Source of the DNA: Chloromonas sp. AAM2
Taxonomy: Eukaryota; Chlorophyta; Chlorophyceae; Chlamydomonadales; Chlamydomonadaceae
Direction of reading: 5' to 3'
Length of the DNA stretch: 27,356 nucleotides
Assembly: GCA_004335635.1 (NCBI GenBank)
Contig: QAXH01005850.1
Coordinates: 1 to 27,356, forward strand
Below, piece after piece: positions 10,001 through 19,372 of the stretch. Each line of letters begins with the position of its first letter. Position 1 is the stretch's first letter. The notes below the pieces were generated by a model. The model did not search any database, was not told where the DNA came from, and saw only the letters and a list, made by a program, of their open reading frames with translations. A program made the translations under genes and the position numbers.

Positions 10001-13000
10001 CAGTACTATGCGGTTCCGGCTAGGCTGATGTAAGAGATGTTTGCCAGTTCTGGGACAAAATTCTGGCTCAGTGGCCCTGGCTCAGTGGCTCAGACTCAAT
10101 GTTCAGAATGTTCAGCTCGTTCTGGCTCAGTTGCCCTGGCTCAGTGGCCCTGCATCTATTTGATCCCACGCACTATGGTGGCCTTTTCGCCCCCTTCATG
10201 TTCGCGCAGCTTGTGATTTCCCTTTCCTGCTACCCATCACGGCTTCGCCTCACGAACCTGCAGCAGAGCGCTGGTAACGAACCCGTCCGCCTCGTCGTGT
10301 GGCATGCCATCCAGGCCCGTGACCACCACTGACGAGCACCGGTCAATGCCCGCCTCACGCAGCAGGGAGCCGCTGATGCAGCTGTCACCAGGCCTGGCAG
10401 GACTCAGGTACCTGGGCAGAGGGAGCAGTATGGGAGGTGAGTGAGAAGAGTGCGAACAAGATACCTGGGCCATGCGCTTGCCGCAATTTGAGGTTGGGTT
10501 TTGTAGGCCGTGCTACCTTCACCACAGATGCCTACTCGATTTTGTGCCTTGCTATGCGACCCATTCCTGACACATGCGTGTGGTAGACTTGCTTGAAACT
10601 GCAGTTGCCCTTGCTTCTGGGACCGGTTGTCGCCGTGGGCGTCAGGAAGGTCACCACGCTCCCCTTTGGCGCTAGCTCGGAAAACACGCGCGTCAGATCC
10701 AATGCCTTCTCGGGAGCCTGCAAGCAGCAATCGTCAGTCGACGCTGCGTGGACGATTGTGTACAGACAAGCCGCACTAAGCGGAACATACGGAGCCCAAG
10801 GTACGAAAGGCTCAATGTCGACTGCACCTCCTTGCAACAGGTAGGCTCAGTTGACACACGGCGTTCCTTGCTTTGCGTCCTCCTCACCGGGGAAATGATA
10901 CAGATGTTTCGGGGGATGCGTTTGACTTGCGCATGCGCCTTGAGGCGCTCGTTTACACCTTCAGACGCTCGCAGAAAGATGGGCTCGGCACGGGCGTTCA
11001 AGTCAATGCGCTGTGGAGCACCTGCACAGAATCAGCAGGCGACGATTGCTTCGCATGATAGGGAAGCAGGGCATGAGAGCGCGATGGTTAGGAACAAAGG
11101 CCAGCCTACATGCGTTACATTCATGCGCTTTTTGCAGTCGGCGCTGCCTGGAGACACGGCGTTCCCTCCTTACAACTGACAGCGCCTCGAGTTCTGGCCG
11201 TAATGCACAAAGACCACGACTACCATTCGCTTTCCAGTGCCTGCTACGTGTCAAGTTTCCCTGCCCACACCTGCATCCGGTGCCACCAGAACCAGCCTCT
11301 CCTCTGCGGTGAGCACATGCGCCTCCGGGATGAGCATGTTGACCCCATCGCCCTTCATCAGGCCGCACAGGACACCGTCCGCAAACATGCGACGAGCGTG
11401 CTGGTAAGTGCAACCCTGCGCACAAGCATAGCGGGATATGCTGTCAGGAGGCAGTAACAGAGATGCTGAGACAGCCGCAAGAAGCAAGCCAAAACCCAGC
11501 CATGGTGCAGAGCACAGAGGTTCAAAGCAAGCGCCTATCTAGCTTTACATGGCTGGAAGGACATGACTACTCACGATTAGGCTTGGGGGCATGGGTTGGA
11601 TTCTGAGCGTGGCCTGGCCCAGCAGCTGAGCCACCACACGCAGAATGCCTGGCTGGACTGCGCTGACAGCGGTCATTCTGAAATGTGGCAGAAAAGCAGG
11701 GCATGAGCGTACACATACACACCGAAATGCTCCCTGACTGCAGCCTGTACAGGTTTGGGACCGTTCTTTTAGAGTCGAGCACGCACGGCACCAAAATCAC
11801 TGTGGGATAAGTTCAAAAGCATTCTGTTGAGGTCGAGTTCAACCTTGTCCGTGGGACAGCAAATGCAACTCGCGCCTCATTTTTCTAATGACGTAAATTC
11901 TGACGTCAGTGTGAGTGTAACGGTGTGCTTCGAGGGTGTGTGTGAATGTGCTTTGAGGGGACCGGCCAAGCACCTTTTGTCGCTGCATACCGTTGGATGT
12001 AGGACAGGTGGGCTCTCTGAATCCCCTTTACACAGTGCTATGCGGTTCCGGCTAGGCTGATGCAAGTGCTGGGTACAGAGCACGTTCTGAAGCAGTTTGG
12101 TCTCACTGTCATTCGCACCGTTCAACCAGGTCTGCATCCGAGTACGTCAGAATCTGTGCGCGTGACCCTAGGCCAGTGAGGCGCTTAAAGGCCGCCACGT
12201 GCTCCTCAGCCATCACCTGTGCACGTGACAGGTTACAAACATATGGTTTATGAAACATGGCACATGCAGGGTATGCACAGCACAACATATTATGCATCGT
12301 TTGTCCCGTATTGGGGTGGAAGGAGTGGTCATGCCAGATCCAAGGTGGCAACGTGCATGCAAGGAGTGTGCATGCAAGGAGTGTGCATGCAAGGAGTGTG
12401 CATGCTGTGTGTCCCATGCATGCAAGAGTCAAAGCAAAACGTCAACTTACGTGTTGATCTGGAGCTTGGAATACGATGTTCTGTCCATCCGTGGCAGATG
12501 CTGCGGCTGATAGCGCGACTGCTGTTGAGGAGGGTGTGGCACCCTGTCCCACCTTGCAGGCCTCGGGGGTCAGCACAATCACAGCAGCGGCCTGTGCGTG
12601 ACGGGGGCGAGGGGCGATCAGGGGGTCAGCACAGTGACAGCAGCGGCATCGGCATGTGCGTGACGGGGGCGGAGGGCGATCAGGGGGTCAGCACAGTGAC
12701 AGCAGCGGCAGCGGCATGTGCCTGTCACCGGCACTGGTGACAAGCGAGCGGCATGGCAAAACACCAGTGCCTGGCCAAAGGCCAGTGAAGGTAAGACAAT
12801 GGACCATGACGATCAACGTTCACGTACTTGCGCTGCTGCCACTGATGCGAGGTCCTGCGGCACGGATGGACTGCCATTGCGTGTCACCACGTCTAAATCT
12901 AGACCCTTCAGCTTGGAGAAGATGGCGTCATCCATATCACCCTTGGACATCTCGGCAAGCACCGCCACTGGTCGGCTGCAGGACAGAAGACAGGCATCCA

Positions 13001-16000
13001 CGCAGCAAACATCACTGCACACTGCTGGCTAATACAGACTAGGTCACGATCAGAAGAGATAATGCGAACCGTTTGTACGCAGTCATCACACGGAAATCAA
13101 GCATTTCCGTGGCTCTCAGGTGCAGTTTGGCGGGGGCACTATCCGGAAGATCGAACGCAGCCATCGCCCGTGTCACAATTGACGCATGCACCTGGTGTTG
13201 TGTGAACACTTCCGTGCCCCATTATCCCCAGTACAGTGACCGTCGTCATTCCTACCCTTCCCTTCAAGTTGCTCCTTCGCTTTCTTGGCCCTGCCCTTAC
13301 TGTCATTTTAATCATCCACTTCTCGAGGTGCTTGGCTAGTTCTGCACGTGCTTTCCAAGCTGTGCACTTGCGCGCCACAGCGTCCTGATAGCTGCAGTGG
13401 CTGTGAAGGGACCTGGGCACTTTCTTCAGCCAAGGCTGCACGTTGTCTGTGAGGAGCGAGGCTGCTTCTGCCTCTGCCTGTAGGAGGCGGGATAAGCACT
13501 CCGCCACGGGGGTCCATGACGGCACTGCCCGCTGCTTGTTCAGTGCAAGAGGCGGCAATCAGCTCCTTCAGCTCATTTGCATCATCCCTGACAGTGGCGC
13601 GATGGTGCTGCCTCACTCCATTCTACGTCCAGCATACACATCGGTAGCGAAGTTGAATAGGTCGCGGATCTGCTATGGATGCAGGACGTGAGCTGCAGCC
13701 AGCGCGGGGCCGCGGCCTCTTGAACTACGGATGCCTTGACCTGGACAGCAGCGACCTTGTGGGTTGGCTGAGTGGCATGCAACGCTCGCCTGGAGCGGCT
13801 GGGTGCTGCACAGAACTGGACACTGCTGCAATGGAGGCCCGCTGCATTCATCGAGCGCCCTCCTGGAGCTGGAGTCCGCAACAGAGGCGAAGGGTTGCTC
13901 CAGAAGCCCCACACCTGCTGGATAACCGCTGCTCTCTGGTACCCGTGGCATTGTTGTTCATAGCTGTGCTGGTGCATAGCAGGGCATAGCAGGTGCATAG
14001 CCGGGCACGGGGGCTGTGATGGGCCCGTGCAGCCAGCACAACAGGATTGACAGCCCTGGTCACGGCGTTTGCGTTGTCATGGGTGTGCGATCTGGGTCGG
14101 AACCCGAGAGCCGGCGTGAGAGTTGATCGACAGCACTTCGTTGTGTGCGCAGACACTTGCAAGAAGCCGGGGTCGGCAGAGCTACTGCCGCTCGCGAGTT
14201 CGTAACAAAAATGTTCCGTGTGGCAGAAGTAATTTAGGCGTGTGGGCTACGTTACCCTCCAACCATTGAACAGGCCCCGGAAGCATTGGGTGTGCCAGAC
14301 CAAGGCACATGATTCTCCAAAAGGTGTTCCCGATTGATGCTGAGCGATTCCTCTACGCCTGCCCAGCCCAGCCCGGTCATACCTGAACATGCCTGCCTGC
14401 CCGTTCTTGCGTGCAACGGCTATCTGCCGCAGCAAGGGCACTGCTTGCTCGTTCCAGTTGAGAACCACCACATGGCCAGCCTGCAAACATGACAGCAAGA
14501 CTGTTGTACTGCTGTACAAAAGCTAATGAATGGTTTGCTTGTGTACCGGCTTCACACCATCCCCCGGCACACTCAAGCTATTTGATACCTTCAATAGCAG
14601 TAAGGAATGGTTCAGTGCATCACAATGGTTGCGGCGGGGCAGGGCGGCCATTCCTTGCCGGACCATGCCTCAGGTTTTGATACATGACTGTGCTCATGTT
14701 GGACGAGATCCAATCACTTTGGACGAATCACAGCCTGTGCCCATCACGCTGCAGTGGCATTATCCTACTTCACAGTTCATGGGCAGGTAATCCTCCTATC
14801 AGTCATACTCTGCAAAATTGCATGGTCTGAGCTGGCAGGCTGTCAGGGCATGCATGTAACAATCACCAACCAAGGAGGTTGAAACCCTCACCTGGTTCAG
14901 CTGATATTTCCCGTTGCGGATGTTCTTGAACAATGTTGTCACTTCCTCCGAAACAATACCTGTGGGAGCATCATTGTGAGTGGTCAGGCGACGCCGAATA
15001 TCAAGACCATTTACTCGCAAAGTTGCCACAAAGGAAGGGCGGACGAGAGCGCATGAAGGGTGTCATGCTGAGGGGTCGCAAGCAGCAATCGGTGCATCCT
15101 ACGCTGCACATCCGTGTCCGGTTTGGTATCCTCCTGTTTGCGGCTGCCGGAGCGTTGATCTCCAGCTAGCCAGCCAGCCAGTCACCAACCAGCCAGCCAG
15201 TCACCAACCAGCCAGCCAGCCTCTCTGTTTGCAAATGATCTGCCTGCCCGCCTGCTTGTCTGTCTGCAACTAATCTGTCTTTCTGCCTGCCTCTCTGTTT
15301 GCAAATGCAATCTCCTGCCTAGCTAAGGGCATAATTTCAGCCTGCCTGCGTGTCTGTCTGTTTGCCTGCCTGCCTGGGTGCTAGCCATCTGAGTGTGAAC
15401 GGCTTACCCAGCAGCACGGCGAAGATGAAGGTACCCACTATGAAGGCCACGTTGACCAGGACAGCGGCTGGGACTGTGGCCTCGTTCAGCACGCCCGCCC
15501 CGGGCAGGCGGTTCAGCAGGGCGTACATCTGTGACACGCACACGGCTGACACTGCATCAGAAACAGCACAATTTTCAGCCTCTGGCCCTTGGCCGCATGT
15601 ATGTCCGTTGCTATGACCAGGATCACCGCATACGCATACGCATACGCATACGGCCACCTTGGCTGTCTCCAGTATTCCGCGCTTCAAACCAGACGGTTTT
15701 GACCGTTTTGAACAGTTTTAGACATAAAATTTACATGAAAGTGGCGCAGACTGCCTGTAAACTGGATACACTGTAGCAAGTGACAAGCGTCTAGCAAGCA
15801 AACTGATCAAAAGTGCAGAAACCATTTGTCGGTTTCTAGCCCCCCTGGGGGACGGGAGACGGCGTATACGTAGATGTATACGCATACGTATACGACCCAA
15901 AAAGATCCTAAACAGAACCTGGTTTGTTGGTAGACCTGGTAAGCTGATGTAATTCCAGTGCCAATCCAAGACTGGCCAATCATTGTATCGCTGCATACCG

Positions 16001-18215
16001 GTGGATTCACGACAGGTGGGCCACACAGCGGATGTCAATCCCGTGTCGCTGAGTTTGTGCACGCACTGGCCCGCCAGCCAAAGTCAATACCCAGTACCCT
16101 CAGCACAATGTAGCCGCACAGTGCAGCGAATCAATGCATGACAGGATGCCGTGAGAGGCTTGTGGGTGTGATGTTTTGAAGTGGTACCCAGTGATGTCTA
16201 GCAGGCCAGGCATCGGCATCTCAACCCACGCATTGACAATTGACAAGCATGAATCCTAGTGCAGGCAGGCATGGAGGCAGGCAGAGGAAGGCCTGGCACA
16301 GCTGCTATCCGCAATGCACACATGTGCTGCAGTGTGAGCAAAGCCTTGTTTAGGGTTAGCATTGCATTCGAGTGTTACCAGACAGCATTGGGCCTCACCT
16401 TTATGAATGAATGCTTCATTTCGACGCTGGCAATGGCCGAGTAAAGGGTTCTGCAGTCACAATCAGAGTTCATCATCATCTGGGATCTCTTCTAGTATGT
16501 AAGCCGTCAACCGTCTTCCAGAGCTGAGCTTCCGTTCATTCTCCTCGCCAGCAGCCGGTGTGTTAGCCGGGTACGTGATGAACATGAGGCATTAAAAGGA
16601 AATGTGCGGAAGCGTAGGGCTCACATAGTGTACAGTTGCATTCAACAGCTTTGGGACTCTCTGTTCTGCCCATGCACCTGTGGATGAGGCAGAATCAGAC
16701 CATTCGGTTGGCCTAGGTCCGACCGTGACTGATTGTGAGCACTCACCCGAACGCCAGCACTGCTGGAAGGGTTGACGCGAGGACCAGGATCACCTTAACG
16801 ACGACATTGCAGCCGCTGACCTGCACACAGATGGGCGTGGTGCAGTCTGGTGCGGGCAAACTGTGCACGTACGGCGCGACCACCACCAACAACACACATG
16901 GTAAGTGATTGTACCGAAGGGATGTGCACACTGGATCATGAGAATCGAATCAATCAGCTTTTGATTGAAGACTTACGGACCATTGGGATGAAGATCGATA
17001 ATGACTGTGGGACAACTGGTAAAGTAACGTATTCTTTGAACTGCGCATGCCCCATTCTGGGTGTATGAGGCAAAATCAAGACGCAGACATTCATACATCA
17101 GGCGAGCCATAGCCAGACACAAGGCGCAAAGGGCGCACATGGGATCAACACACGTGTGGCACACATGCATGTGTTCATGACTCAAGGCCAATCACGTAGC
17201 AAGAGTGCGAGAAACAAAACAGGCAGTCGCTTGAATTATGTTGCTTGTCAGGTTAGCGTTTGGCCTTGCTGTCGATACCCAGCACATCCGCAAGATTCAG
17301 CGCAGCTGTCGCACAGGTCGCAATCAATGCACGCACCCTGTGTTGTGTGAACACTTCCGTGTCCGACTATCCCCATCCTCTGAAACCCCTTTACGATCGC
17401 GAGACCAGGCGGGATGCGAATGCACTCCGAGGGGACACTTTGTCACTGCATATACCGGTGGATGTGTATGACAGGTGGGCTCTCTGAAACCCCCTTTACA
17501 TAAGGTTATGCGGTTCCGCTGCTGTAAGAACTGGATACAAGAGCTGGGCTGCTATAAGAACTAGATACCACAGGAACACATCAAATTCATGACGCCCACC
17601 TTGCCCAGTAGCCAGACCGTCCTCTCCATCACCCAATCAGAAAGGGTCACGCTGGCCATTGGCACTTTGTTGAGAGTGGCAGGGCCTGCATGAGGCAGAC
17701 ACGTGACATGCACACGAAAGCTTGTGTATTCTATTTTTGCATGCTGTGCTGATATGTCACACTGAAAGAAAGAATGTTCCGGTCTGAGGCGATATAATGG
17801 TGGTTTTCACTTGGGTGTGCATGCGGCATCTCGCCACCGCCCCACCTGTCCCCGACAGAAATGATGCAATGGCAGGTGCTGCAAGCGCGCATCCAAGAGC
17901 GCCAGCCAAAATCCAAATCTTGTGTTTCGAGAGCCATCTGAAAACATCCTCGGCAAACTTCTTAGTGGGCGGCTTCGAAGAAGTTCCTAGTAGCTCTTCT
18001 GCTGACGGAGAAGCTGCAGCTTCAATGTCAGACGGTGAATCAGGCTTTGGCGCTTCCCATCCTGATGCTCCTTGTGCTGAGTTGGCTTTTGGTCCAATGC
18101 GATGTGCGAGCTTCCACGAAGAACCCTTGCCGAGCAGGCAGATGGGGCCCGGTCTAGTAGGCACACGGAGCATGCACGACGCACGGGTGCGGTGCATTTG
18201 CCCTAGTTGATGCAC
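7002..18215 (-). CDS. CASTOR/POLLUX-family ion channel, PEC1/PEC2-like, 21 exons
   Basis: Probable plastid-envelope cation channel with RCK-type regulatory domains. Exons 5' to 3' (high to low coordinate): 18215-17846, 17685-17600, 16820-16747, 16450-16399, 15528-15408, 14959-14892, 14480-14383, 12975-12828, 12591-12451, 12216-12119, 11677-11575, 11415-11271, 11021-10888, 10717-10593, 10411-10258, 9305-9192, 8807-8726, 8342-8266, 7960-7921, 7605-7550, 7127-7002. They sum to 2412 nt (803 codons plus TGA), with every phase consistent. Residues 1-53 have no Asp/Glu and many Arg/Ser/Ala, like a transit peptide. Hydrophobic segments are at ~100-120, ~158-177 and ~213-235. RCK module 1 starts at GHVVVLNWNEQAVPLLRQ (259 on), with PVAVLAEMSKGDMDD and VVTRNGSPSVPQDL. 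Module 2 has RNICIISP, SSVVVTGLDG and PHFVAQIRKP, and ends AGDRVIVLAQD. The start codon is the first in-frame ATG and could be later. The pore segment is atypical (see findings). Confidence 0.88.
7128..7549 (-). other. Channel intron 20, carrying R1 copy 5
   Basis: The donor follows the codon for the last Thr of AFNET, and the acceptor is tttgcag before AIGIM. The only structure seen in this 422-bp intron is the R1 copy at 7271-7385. Confidence 0.8.
7271..7385 (+). repeat. Dispersed repeat R1, copy 5 (channel intron 20)
   Basis: Direction A on the plus strand: tgtggggaccggccag, gcatataccggtggatg, gaatcccctctacacag, ggctgatgtaa. It lacks the extreme gcgagaccagg end. Because the host gene is on the minus strand, the copy reads in direction B relative to transcription. 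Confidence 0.85.
9746..9813 (+). repeat. 27-bp tandem repeat, about 2.5 copies, in frame
   Basis: The unit gtgacctagaggttgcaa plus 9 bp repeats with an exact 27-bp period (starts at 9746, 9773 and 9800). Because 27 is divisible by three, the plus-strand open frame 9667-9972 (101 codons) reads a 9-residue repeat of the form GDLEVARVY. It lies in channel intron 15, antisense to the gene, just before the foldback element. Whether the frame is expressed is unknown; the host exons do not need it. Confidence 0.75.
9840..9978. mobile_element. MITE-like foldback element with ~32-bp inverted arms
   Basis: The left arm 9840-9872 and right arm 9947-9978 are inverted copies. The inner 22 bp (9851-9872 and 9947-9968) are perfectly complementary and the outer ~10 bp are imperfect. 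The interior is only 74 nt and encodes nothing recognisable. No clear target-site duplication is visible. R1 copy 6 starts 2 bp after the right arm. Size and structure fit a non-autonomous DNA transposon, or a hairpin in channel intron 15. Confidence 0.6.
9981..10034 (+). repeat. Dispersed repeat R1, copy 6 (truncated; channel intron 15)
   Basis: Only the last ~54 bp of R1 are present in direction A: ctctgaatcccctttacac through gcggttccggctaggctg to atgtaag. It abuts the foldback element. It is followed by a phrase, gatgtttgccagttctggga, that also occurs with one mismatch at about 6593-6612. Confidence 0.8.
10063..10152. repeat. Degenerate ctggctcagtggccct repeats
   Basis: Four to five imperfect copies of a 14-16-bp unit (ctggctcagtggccct and variants, including ctggctcagttgccct) lie in channel intron 15. 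Simple-sequence expansion; no coding role seen. Confidence 0.6.
10412..10592 (-). other. Channel intron 14, probable GC-AG intron
   Basis: Reading the minus strand, exon 14 must end two bases into a codon to fit exon 15. The only junction doing so in place is TTTCAA|GCAAGT, the classical sequence of a GC donor, paired with the acceptor CTGCCCAG. Splicing gives the codon AAG and joins the open frames on either side. A GT alternative two bases further (GTCTAC) would break phase. Confidence 0.6.
11944..12065 (+). repeat. Dispersed repeat R1, copy 7 (channel intron 10)
   Basis: Direction A on the plus strand, well conserved: gaatgtgctttgaggggacc, ggccaagcaccttttgtcgc, ctctgaatcccctttacac, gcggttccggctaggctgat, gcaag. 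It lies within the intron between exons 12216-12119 and 11677-11575. Confidence 0.85.
12353..12405. repeat. 15-bp tandem repeat, three and a half copies
   Basis: The unit gtgcatgcaaggagt repeats exactly three times, followed by a partial unit gtgcatgc. It lies in channel intron 9 (12217-12450). Each unit contains the palindrome tgcatgca or part of it. Confidence 0.85.
12565..12740. repeat. Tandem triplication of the exon 9 boundary (56-62-bp units)
   Basis: Three units start with gggggtcagcaca at 12565, 12621 and 12683. The first unit contains the real 5' end of channel exon 9 and its acceptor (minus-strand CGCACAG before GCCGCTGCTGTG). In units 2 and 3, which lie in intron 8, the corresponding acceptor CACAGG is changed to CACATG or otherwise altered, and the copied exon sequence runs quickly into an in-frame TGA. 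They are therefore non-coding echoes of an exon edge. Confidence 0.8.
13139..13232 (+). repeat. Second dispersed repeat R2, copy 1 (channel intron 7)
   Basis: Shares with 17285-17378 the order of blocks: ccggaagatcgaacgcag / ccgcaagattcagcgcag, then gtgttgtgtgaacacttccg (identical) and a tatcccc tail. The two copies are roughly 75% alike by eye over ~90 bp and point the same way. Confidence 0.65.
13240..13616 (-). pseudogene. Coding-like, frame-broken fragment within channel intron 7
   Basis: In the sense of the host gene, two overlapping open frames read as helical, charged protein-like sequence. The first has DDANELKELIAASC. A second frame about 100 bp later reads CLSRLLQAEAEAASLLTDNV, then KARAELAKHLEKW. 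Further on, in yet another frame, comes AKKAKEQLEGK. The required frame shifts suggest a decayed coding insert. The Ala/Lys/Glu-rich helical pattern is vaguely like sorting-nexin BAR or other coiled-coil proteins, but I cannot assign a family. Exons 7 and 8 of the channel join cleanly across it, so it is not needed by the host gene. Confidence 0.3.
15166..15385. repeat. CCAG / CTGC low-complexity tract
   Basis: Alternating agccagccag and tcaccaacc units, then ctgcctgc, tgtctgtctg and a duplicated phrase ctctgtttgcaaatg. It lies within channel intron 5 (14960-15407). On the transcribed strand this is purine-rich sequence close to the donor. Microsatellite decay; no function inferred. Confidence 0.75.
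15627..15650. repeat. Hexanucleotide (cgcata) microsatellite
   Basis: Four exact cgcata units in channel intron 4. A related tract at 15862-15895 (cgtatacg, gtatacgcatacgtatacg) is palindromic and could pair with it. Confidence 0.8.
15969..16021 (+). repeat. Dispersed repeat R1, copy 8 (partial; channel intron 4)
   Basis: Only the middle of R1 in direction A: gactggccaatcattgtatc, gctgcataccggtggattc, acgacaggtgggcc. It is diverged and truncated on both sides. An isolated aagctgatgtaa at 15940-15951 resembles the R1 terminus and may be a displaced end. Confidence 0.7.
17285..17378 (+). repeat. Second dispersed repeat R2, copy 2 (channel intron 2)
   Basis: Matches 13139-13232, including the exact block gtgttgtgtgaacacttccg and a tatcccc tail. 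It ends about 20 bp before R1 copy 9, so R1 and R2 are neighbours here. Confidence 0.65.
17398..17527 (+). repeat. Dispersed repeat R1, copy 9 (near full length; channel intron 2)
   Basis: Direction A, with both ends: gcgagaccaggcgggatgcg, actccgaggggacac, tataccggtggatgtgtatg, acaggtgggctctctgaa, atgcggttccgctgctgtaag. It is a good reference for the full element together with copy 1. It lies in the intron between exons 17685-17600 and 16820-16747. Confidence 0.88.
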
Positions 18216-18341
18216 GCCAATGCGGCTATACTAGTTTCGAAATTGGCCAACGATCGATCCAAGGGCGTGCAATCAAATCTGAAACCGTCAACTCACTGAA
18301 TCTTGAGGTCTGCGGCAATTGCGAAGCCATGTGAACATCAG
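18216..18341. promoter_or_regulatory. Upstream region of the channel gene
   Basis: This 126-bp stretch separates the channel start codon (minus strand) from a candidate plus-strand exon. It would contain the channel 5' UTR and promoter and could be bidirectional. I see no TATA box or other motif that I would name. Confidence 0.25.
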
Positions 18342-18479
18342 CAGCTAGGGCTCACGTCGCCAACGGAAAAGACCCTGCTAGACTGCTGTAAGGCCGTACA
18401 GGCAAACATAGCACTTTTTTGTTCAGTTCCCAAGGCTCAAAAGAACAAGGACCTGAGAACATATGCAGAGGAGTGGCAG
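18342..18479 (+). CDS. Candidate orphan exon, function unknown
   Basis: A 46-codon open stretch between an acceptor-like catcag and a good donor (cag|gtaagt at 18480). It reads LTSPTEKTLLDCCKAVQA, then KAQKNKDLRTYAEEWQ, a protein-like, mixed-charge sequence. It has no ATG in frame and an in-frame TGA lies 45 bp upstream, so an earlier exon would be required within very little space. It does not phase with the exon at 20988. It could be a lone exon of an unseen gene, or chance. Confidence 0.3.
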
Positions 18480-19088
18480 GTAAGTTCACGCATCGGCAAC
18501 CAGGTGGTAGTGTTCGGCAGACTCAGCTTGGCCAGGGGAGTGGTTCTCCAGCCAGACTCAGCTCAGCTAGGGCAGGATTCCCCACGCGTGCACTGGTATG
18601 CCATTTTGCATGGGTGTGTTGAGAGCACATTGTACAGTATTTGCCCGTTCGCCAGCTTAAGGCCCAGCAGGGCGCCAGGGCTAGCTCAGCTAGAGTTAGG
18701 TGCATGTAGCTGTTGTATGACAAGCAGCCGATGGTACAGCAGGCATACCTGGCTTCATGTGCGTTGTTCACATGCCATGAATGTATGCCAATCAATTACA
18801 CCGGCTTTGCTCCCTGCTTTCGTTTTGCTCTCTTGCTCAGGGTAGGCCAGGGCGGTGTCCATCCCGTTCCGTGTCCTCTGACGGCTTCCCTGGTGTAAAT
18901 ACATACATATACACCGGCATACCAGTCGGCAGCTCGCAAGAACATACATAGTAACATGTGGTATGCGCATGCTTCTCAGAGTAGACCGTGTATGCATGTA
19001 GACCTGGTAGGTTCTCCCTCCCTTCCATCCCCCTTTCAACTCTCTGCGTCCTTCCTTTCAAACAACTTTAAACAGGTCTACATGCCGA

Positions 19089-19372
19089 TAGTCTAGTGAA
19101 TGGCGGACCCAACCCAACAACCAAACGGCTGACAGGCAATGGTCGTGTATGGGGCAGGATCCCCGTGTAGTAGCTTGATGGTGAATGGCGGACCTTGCCC
19201 CAAAGCCAGGCTAGACGGCCGCCAGTGATTGTCCGTGGGGGCGTGCAGTAGCTTAGTGGTGCATGGCCAAACCATATGGTCAAACTATATAGCCACGGGT
19301 GACTGCCCATGGGGCAAGGTCCGCGGTAAGTAGCTTAGTTGTTGAATGGCGGATTTGGGCCCAATGACAGCT
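19089..19372. repeat. Degenerate tandem repeats of ~78-85 bp, four units
   Basis: Anchor phrases tgaatggcggac, tgaatggcggac, tgcatggccaaa and tgaatggcggat occur at about 19097, 19182, 19260 and 19343. The last three are preceded by gtagcttgatgg, gtagcttagtgg and gtagcttagttg. The stretches between them share runs such as tgccc and gtggggg. Old tandem duplication is the simplest reading. Confidence 0.6.

Larger units (their letters stand above)
12976..14382 (-). other. Channel intron 7, largest intron (1.4 kb)
   Basis: The donor is TTCAG|GTATGA and the acceptor CTGCAG before the codons for RPVAVLAEM. Joining creates the codon AGC and preserves the RCK reading frame. The intron holds R2 copy 1 and the decayed coding-like fragment. 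Between about 13620 and 14380 I see only unsupported open frames and a short gcatagcagg repeat near 13975-14000. Confidence 0.75.

Noticed and set aside
15627..15895. Telomeric repeat
   Set aside because: The unit cgcata does not match the algal telomere types TTTAGGG or TTTTAGGG; it is an intronic microsatellite.
19241..19330. tRNA gene starting gtagcttagtggt
   Set aside because: No B box, no plausible anticodon arm and no acceptor-stem complementarity.
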